Assembly (NCBI RefSeq): GCF_024172185.1
Contig: NZ_JAMZEC010000001.1
Span: 8,593,001-8,657,000 of the forward strand
Direction of reading: 5' to 3'
From: Nonomuraea roseoviolacea subsp. carminata
GTDB lineage: Bacteria; Actinomycetota; Actinomycetes; Streptosporangiales; Streptosporangiaceae
DNA: 64,000 bases
Numbering within the stretch: the stretch's first letter is position 1; every line of letters starts with the position of its first letter. Shown one piece after another: positions 59,715-64,000 of this stretch. Both the position numbers and the translations under genes were made by a program. The notes under the pieces were generated by a model. The model did no database searches. It saw only the letters and a list, made by a program, of their open reading frames with translations, and was not told the DNA's origin.

Positions 59715-60890
59715 CTACGCCCCCGCGCCGGCCTGCTCGCGGGCGGCGGCCATGCGCCGGACGGCCTCGCTCACCCGTTCCGGCGCGGTGGCGAAGTTGA
59801 GCCGGACGAACCCGCGCCCGTCCGCCCCGAACCTCGGCCCCGACGACAGGCCGATCCCGCCATGACGCAGGAACACCCGCGCCGGGTCGTCGCCCCAGCC
59901 GAGCGCGCGGCAGTCGAGCCAGGCGACGTAGCCGGCCTGCGGCGGGTGGTGGCCGACGCCGGGCAGATCCTCGGCGAGCCGGGCGGCCAGCAGGCGGCGG
60001 TTGCCGTCCAGGGCCGTGACGAGCTGCCCCAGCCAGGGGCCGCCGTGGGTGAAGGCGGCTTCGGAGGCCAGCACGCCGAACAGGCCGGCGCCCTCGCTGA
60101 CCTCCTCGTGGATGGCCGCCACGTCGGCGCGGGCCTGCGCCCCGGGCACCGCGAGGGCGGCCTTGAGCCCGGCGATGTTCCATGCCTTGGAGGCCGAGAC
60201 GAGGGCGACGGAGCGGGCCGCGGCGGGGCTGTCCAGGGACGGGAACGGGATGTGCCGGTGGCCGGGGTAGGTGAGGGGCGCGAGGATCTCGTCGGTGACG
60301 ACCCGCACGTCGTGGCGGTCGGCAAGCGCGGCCACCTGTTCCAGCTCCTCGCGGGTGAGGACCAGGCCGGTGGGGTTGTGCGGGTTGCACAGCAGGTACG
60401 CCCGCGCGCCGGCGGCGAAGTCGCGTTCCAGCCGGTCCAGGTCGAGCCGGTGCCCGTCCGGCCCGGCGGCCAGCGGGCTCGGGACCACCTGGCGGCCGAT
60501 CCGCTCGATCCAGTAGAAGAACGGCGGGTATCCGGGGGTGTTGACGACGACGCGGTCGCCGGGCTCGGAGATGATCCGCAGGATCTCCACGATGCCGGTC
60601 ATGACGTCGGGGACCAGGCGGGCGGCGGTGGCGTCGGGGTGCCAGCCGTACTGCCGGGCGGCGAAGCCGGCGAACGCCTCCGGCAGCGTGCCGGCCATCG
60701 CGTAGCCGGTGTCGCCGCGGCCGACGGCGGCGATCAGCGCTTCGGCGACGGGCTCGGCGAGCGGGGTGTCCATCTCGGCGATGCGCATGGGCAGGACGTC
60801 CGGCGGGAACTCGCGCCACTTGACGCTGCGGCGTCGACGCAGCTCCTCGGTGGTGCGGGCGGTGAGGAGGTCGTGCGGGTCAGTGGTCAT
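59715..60890 (-). CDS. MalY/PatB-type PLP-dependent aminotransferase or C-S lyase
   Basis: A 391-residue fold-type I PLP enzyme: KWREFPPDVLPMRIAEMDTPLAEPVAEALIAAVGRGDTGY (MalY/PatB start), YLLCNPHNPTGLVLTREEL, VVTDEILAPLTY (Asp of the cofactor ring), ALVSASKAWNIAGLKAAL with the PLP Lys, and GFVRLNFATAPERVSEAVRRM (substrate-binding Arg). PatB-type enzymes cleave cystathionine and cysteine conjugates. The dyad GGGTATG-N16-CATACCC lies directly upstream. Confidence 0.9.
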   Translation of the reverse strand: MTTDPHDLLTARTTEELRRRRSVKWREFPPDVLPMRIAEMDTPLAEPVAEALIAAVGRGDTGYAMAGTLPEAFAGFAARQYGWHPDATAARLVPDVMTGIVEILRIISEPGDRVVVNTPGYPPFFYWIERIGRQVVPSPLAAGPDGHRLDLDRLERDFAAGARAYLLCNPHNPTGLVLTREELEQVAALADRHDVRVVTDEILAPLTYPGHRHIPFPSLDSPAAARSVALVSASKAWNIAGLKAALAVPGAQARADVAAIHEEVSEGAGLFGVLASEAAFTHGGPWLGQLVTALDGNRRLLAARLAEDLPGVGHHPPQAGYVAWLDCRALGWGDDPARVFLRHGGIGLSSGPRFGADGRGFVRLNFATAPERVSEAVRRMAAAREQAGAGA

Positions 60891-60914
60891 CGATACTCCT
60901 TTGATACTGGGGTG

Positions 60915-60944
60915 GGGTATGTTCCAATGGCCGGTACCATACCC
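60915..60944. promoter_or_regulatory. Inverted repeat upstream of the PatB-type gene
   Basis: GGGTATG (60915-60921), 16 bp, CATACCC (60938-60944), 25 bp before ATG 60890 and 23 bp beyond the stop of the next gene. It contains GGTACC as well. Probable operator for an unidentified regulator. Confidence 0.5.
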
Positions 60945-60966
60945 TCTCCCCGTCCGCGAAGGGCCG

Positions 60967-61734
60967 CTACGTCGCCGTCTTCAGGAAGGCCGTGATCTCG
61001 CGCGCGACGACGTCGGGCCGCTCGAGACCGCACAGGTGTCCGAGGTCGCTCAGCAGGACCGCACGGCCGCCGGGGATGCGCCGCACGTCGTCGAGCTGCT
61101 TGGCCTGATCGACGACGACGTCCTTCCCGCCGATGATGTAGCAGGTCGGCACGCGCATCCCGGGCAGCTCGCCGGCCTGGCTCGTCAGGGCGCCGCCGGC
61201 CAGCCAGCCGTGCCACATCTGTTCGGTGACGGCCAGCATGCTGCTCGTCAGGCCCGACGTCCTCGACGGGTCCACGGAGATCGCCGCCACCGCGTGCGTG
61301 AGGGTCTCCACGTCGCCGTACGCGGCGTCGAAGCCGGCGATCACCTGGTCCCCGGCGCTCGTCCCCGCGGCGTTCCACGGGACGACGCCGACCAGAGCGC
61401 GCACCTCGTCGGGGTGGTCGAGCGCGATGCGCACCGCGATGGCGCCGCCGAGGGAATAGCCGACCAGGCAGTAGGCGCCGGCGCCCGTGTCGGTGATCAC
61501 CTCGGTGATCGCGTCGTGCAGGGTCGCGGCCAGCGCGGGCAGCCTGCCGTCCGCCGGCGCGCGCACGGATCGGCCGTGTCCGGGCAGGTCGAGGACCAGG
61601 ACGCGGAACCCGCTCAGGTGCCGCGCGATCGCGGTCATCAGATCGGTCGAGGCGCCGAATCCCGGCAGCATGACCAGGGTCAGCGGGCCCTGGCCGTTTT
61701 CCTCCCAGTAGATGCCTGAACTGGTGTGGGGCAT
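60967..61734 (-). CDS. Alpha/beta hydrolase
   Basis: A 255-residue hydrolase: YWEENGQGPLTLVMLPGFGAS (oxyanion strand), RVLVLDLPGHGRS, nucleophile elbow LVGYSLGGAIAVRIAL, IIGGKDVVVDQAKQL (acid) and LSDLGHLCGLERP (catalytic His). ATG 61734 is preceded by GGGAGG. The substrate is unknown. It lies 10 bp downstream of another hydrolase gene on the same strand. Confidence 0.9.
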   Translation of the reverse strand: MPHTSSGIYWEENGQGPLTLVMLPGFGASTDLMTAIARHLSGFRVLVLDLPGHGRSVRAPADGRLPALAATLHDAITEVITDTGAGAYCLVGYSLGGAIAVRIALDHPDEVRALVGVVPWNAAGTSAGDQVIAGFDAAYGDVETLTHAVAAISVDPSRTSGLTSSMLAVTEQMWHGWLAGGALTSQAGELPGMRVPTCYIIGGKDVVVDQAKQLDDVRRIPGGRAVLLSDLGHLCGLERPDVVAREITAFLKTAT

Positions 61735-61744
61735 GACGGCCTCC

Positions 61745-62776
61745 CTAGTGCGCCGTGGTGGTGGGGCCCGCGGTGAAGGCCAGGACAAGGGCGGCGGTCC
61801 GCGGCGGGTCCTCCATGATGGGCGAGTGCCCGACGCCGGGCAGCACCTCGACCTTCGCGCCGGGAACGGCGCGGTACTCGGCGGCGGAGGAGGATCGCCA
61901 TCGCCGGTCGTCCTGCCCGAAGATCACCAGCAGGGGCTTGCCGAGGGGCGCCAGCCGGTCGGGCAGCGCGCGCTGGTTCACATAGTCGTCGCCGGTCTGC
62001 GTGGTGGCGACGAGGGCGTGGTAGGTCATGCCGCGCGCGTCGTCCACGACCGTCTGCGGGATCGCGAAGCCGGGGCGGCTGAACGCGCTGCTCGCGGCGT
62101 TGCGGATCAGGCTGTCGGTGCGAAGCCGCCACAGCAGTTGCCCGACGACAGGTGTGTACAGGAGCCCGCCGACGCCGCCGCCGCTGGAGACCGCGGCGGC
62201 CAGCCGGGGCGCGGTGTCGATGAGCACGAGCGAGGTCACCAGCTCGGGGCGTTGCTCGGCCAGCGCAGTGGCGACCGCGCCGCCGGTGGAATGGCCGATC
62301 ACCGCGGCGTGCTCGATCCCGAGCCGGTCCATGACCGCACCGACCCGGCGCCCCTGCTCCGGCATCCCGTAGCCGTCGCCGGCCGGTTTGGCCGAGCGGC
62401 CGTGCCCGAGCAGGTCGATCCGGATGACGCGATGGGAGGGGGTCAGCAGCGGGACGAGCGCGTCCCACGCGCGGCTCGACGAGGCGAGCCCGTGGATCAG
62501 GACGAGTGGCGGGGCGCCAGCGGGGCCGTCCTGGCGCACGTAGATGTCGCCGCCGGAGAGGGGCAGGGTCGAGCTCGCGCCGGCCGGGGCGCTCTGCCGC
62601 GCCACCACCTGCGCGTTCACCACAAGCAGCCCGGCGACGAGCAGGAGGGCGGCCGAGGCGATCAGCAGGCGCCGCCGGCGCCGTGTCGCGCCGCTCACCT
62701 CGGCCTGCCGGCGCGGCGACCGCGGGTCGGTGTCGTGGGAGACGACGGGGCCGTCCGGCCCCGGGGAAAGAGTCAT
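61745..62776 (-). CDS. Membrane-anchored alpha/beta hydrolase
   Basis: A 343-residue hydrolase with one N-terminal membrane helix after a basic stretch: TRRRRRLLIASAALLLVAGLLVVNAQVV. The domain faces outward: PLVLIHGLASSSRAW, RVIRIDLLGHGRS, nucleophile elbow VIGHSTGGAVATALAEQ, LVIFGQDDRRW (acid) and LPGVGHSPIMEDP (His). ATG 62776 gives the normal length; the frame is open upstream but that is antisense to the epimerase gene. It forms an operon with the hydrolase at 60967. Confidence 0.9.
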   Translation of the reverse strand: MTLSPGPDGPVVSHDTDPRSPRRQAEVSGATRRRRRLLIASAALLLVAGLLVVNAQVVARQSAPAGASSTLPLSGGDIYVRQDGPAGAPPLVLIHGLASSSRAWDALVPLLTPSHRVIRIDLLGHGRSAKPAGDGYGMPEQGRRVGAVMDRLGIEHAAVIGHSTGGAVATALAEQRPELVTSLVLIDTAPRLAAAVSSGGGVGGLLYTPVVGQLLWRLRTDSLIRNAASSAFSRPGFAIPQTVVDDARGMTYHALVATTQTGDDYVNQRALPDRLAPLGKPLLVIFGQDDRRWRSSSAAEYRAVPGAKVEVLPGVGHSPIMEDPPRTAALVLAFTAGPTTTAH

Positions 62777-62856
62777 GGCGCTTACTGTCGCCGCCGGTGG
62801 CCGCCGGTTTCTTGGACGAATGTTCCAGCCGGCCCCCCACGATGCCGCCCCCGGGC

Positions 62857-63741
62857 TCAGCTCGTGAAGTAGTGCCCCGCGTCCAGGTCGGCGATGAAAC
62901 CGGGCCGGCCGGGACGCCAGTCCAGCAGCTTGCGGGTCAGCACGGAGGAGGCCGGCACGTCCAGCGAGACGAAGGAGGCCAGCCAGCCGAAGTGCTCGCC
63001 CGCCTCCGCTGCGGTGATCGCGGTCACCGGCACGCCGAGCCGGCGCCCGATGACGCCGGCGACGTCGCGGAAGGGCACGCCCTCCTCGGCGACGGCGTGC
63101 AGCCTGGCGCCCGCGGGAGCCTCCTCCAGGGCCAGCCGGTACAGGCGGGCGGCGTCCAGCCGGTGCACGCTCGGCCAGCGCTGGCCGCCGTCGCCCACGT
63201 ACGCCGAGACACCCTTGGCGCGGGCGATGGCGATCGCGACCGCGACGAACCCCGCGTCGCCCTCCCCGTGCACCAGCGGCAGCCGCACCACCGAGACCCG
63301 CACCCCGCGCTCCGCGAACGACAGCGCGACCTGCTCGGCGGCCCCCCGGGGCGAATGCGTCCCCGGCTCGTCGTCCTCGGTGTTGACGCGGCCGGGCGGG
63401 AGCAGGCCGGTGCCCGAGGTGACCAGGAAGGGCCGGTCGGAGCCCGCCAGCGCCTCGCCGAGCGCCGCGATGGCCCGCCGGTCGGTCCGGTTGGCCGCCT
63501 CGAAGTTCGCGAAGTCGTGCACGAAGGCCAGATGGATGACGCCGTCCGCGGCGGCGGCCCCGTCGCGCAGGACGGCGAGGTCGTCGAGCGAGCCGGGGCG
63601 GGGCTCGGCGCCCGCGGCCCTCAGCGCGGCGGCGGCCTGCTCCGTGCGGGCCAGGCCGGCCACCTGGTGCCCGGCCTCGACGAGTTCGCGGACGACGGCG
63701 GAGCCCACGAACCCCGTGGCGCCGGTGACGAAGACACGCAT
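62857..63741 (-). CDS. NAD-dependent epimerase/dehydratase-like (extended SDR) protein
   Basis: A 294-residue extended [36 protein letters not shown] (Rossmann), [35 protein letters not shown] (Ser/Thr in place of the catalytic Ser), [12 protein letters not shown], and [34 protein letters not shown]. No Tyr-x-x-x-Lys in the standard place, so it may be an isomerase, reductase or binding protein. AAGGAG lies upstream of ATG 63741. Divergent from the LysR gene, its likely regulator. Confidence 0.88.
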   Translation of the reverse strand: MRVFVTGATGFVGSAVVRELVEAGHQVAGLARTEQAAAALRAAGAEPRPGSLDDLAVLRDGAAAADGVIHLAFVHDFANFEAANRTDRRAIAALGEALAGSDRPFLVTSGTGLLPPGRVNTEDDEPGTHSPRGAAEQVALSFAERGVRVSVVRLPLVHGEGDAGFVAVAIAIARAKGVSAYVGDGGQRWPSVHRLDAARLYRLALEEAPAGARLHAVAEEGVPFRDVAGVIGRRLGVPVTAITAAEAGEHFGWLASFVSLDVPASSVLTRKLLDWRPGRPGFIADLDAGHYFTS

Positions 63742-63856
63742 GATGATCTCCTTGTTGAGCGGTGTCCCCATCGTCGGAGCCGGCGCCGCGCGGCGTCCAA
63801 AGCCTGTTCCTCATCGGGCCATACGCTTCGGGCATCACCGCAGTAGGCTGCGGGGA

Positions 63857-64000
63857 ATGCCCGACTCTCCCGACCTCGATCTGCGGCTGGTGCGCTACTT
63901 CACGGCCGTCGCCGAGCACCGGCACTTCGGCCGCGCCGCCGAGGCGCTGCACATCACCCAGCCGTCGCTGAGCCGGCAGATCCGCGGCCTGGAGCGGCGC
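63857..64000 (+). CDS. LysR-family regulator, 3' part outside window
   Basis: Only the first 48 codons are present: [44 protein letters not shown], the classic LysR helix-turn-helix. CGGGGA precedes ATG 63857. It is divergent from the epimerase-like gene with 115 bp between. Confidence 0.92.
   Translation, partial: MPDSPDLDLRLVRYFTAVAEHRHFGRAAEALHITQPSLSRQIRGLERR

Noticed and set aside
62777-63952. N-terminal extension of the membrane-anchored hydrolase to 735 residues.
   Set aside because: The upstream part lies on top of the epimerase-like gene on the same strand in another frame and is low-complexity Arg/Gly/Ala.
1-64000. CRISPR arrays, rRNA and tRNA genes.
   Set aside because: I saw no regularly spaced direct repeats and no tRNA or rRNA-like segments on reading; a tRNAscan/CRT run would be needed to exclude short tRNAs fully.

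Overview
The window is high-GC actinomycete DNA, probably Streptosporangiaceae-like (inferred from codon bias, several near-leaderless genes, many ECF sigma factors, BTAD and mycothiol-era families; no rRNA or tRNA gene is present to confirm it). It is an accessory region rather than a housekeeping one: regulators paired with small targets, four ECF41-type sigma factors plus one ECF42, and a large amount of mobile and decaying DNA.

Layout. 1-4.7 kb: a lipoprotein, a tail-to-tail histidine kinase/response regulator pair, and a PadR regulator operon. 4.7-11.9 kb: a complete 7,206-bp Tn3-family transposon (38-bp inverted ends, 5-bp TCAAC target duplication) carrying tnpA, a frameshifted DoxX-like gene, an ECF41 sigma factor, a nitroreductase and a long serine recombinase. 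It sits inside a PadR-operator-linked gene for a membrane-anchored alpha/beta hydrolase; removing it restores one reading frame from 3984 to 13282. 13.3-19.9 kb: a hydrolase remnant, a COG4705-like membrane protein, a BlaI/M56-peptidase pair sharing an operator with it, a small secreted protein and an OmpR-type two-component system. 20-23 kb: a beta-propeller lipoprotein and a frameshifted GT-C-like membrane protein. 23-33.8 kb: a graveyard of mobile DNA (XRE, transposase, LuxR, TnpA and integrase fragments, an IS21-type istA/istB unit, a cut erythromycin-esterase gene) enclosing an intact secreted beta-helix protein. 33.9-38.9 kb: a RibD-like/DGPF/ECF42 operon and an MFS/NmrA pair. 39-43.6 kb: a decayed LuxI-like gene, TetR/DoxX, and a large BTAD-NB-ARC-TPR regulator.

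43.7-59.7 kb is the most coherent part: three ECF41 sigma factors with SnoaL-like C-terminal domains, interspersed with the classic ECF41 targets (carboxymuconolactone decarboxylases, SDRs, FAD-linked oxidases, YceI, P450). Promoters of the form TGTCACA/CCTCACA-N16-CGTC (or one-base variants) can be read directly upstream of several of these genes, including a symmetric divergent pair at 50.1 kb, and a variant is found upstream of the DoxX-like gene inside the Tn3 element. 54.8-64 kb: TetR regulators, a CDGSH/FeS/truncated-haemoglobin fusion protein with a small monooxygenase, a PatB-type lyase, two hydrolases, an NAD-binding epimerase-like protein, and the start of a LysR regulator at the right edge.
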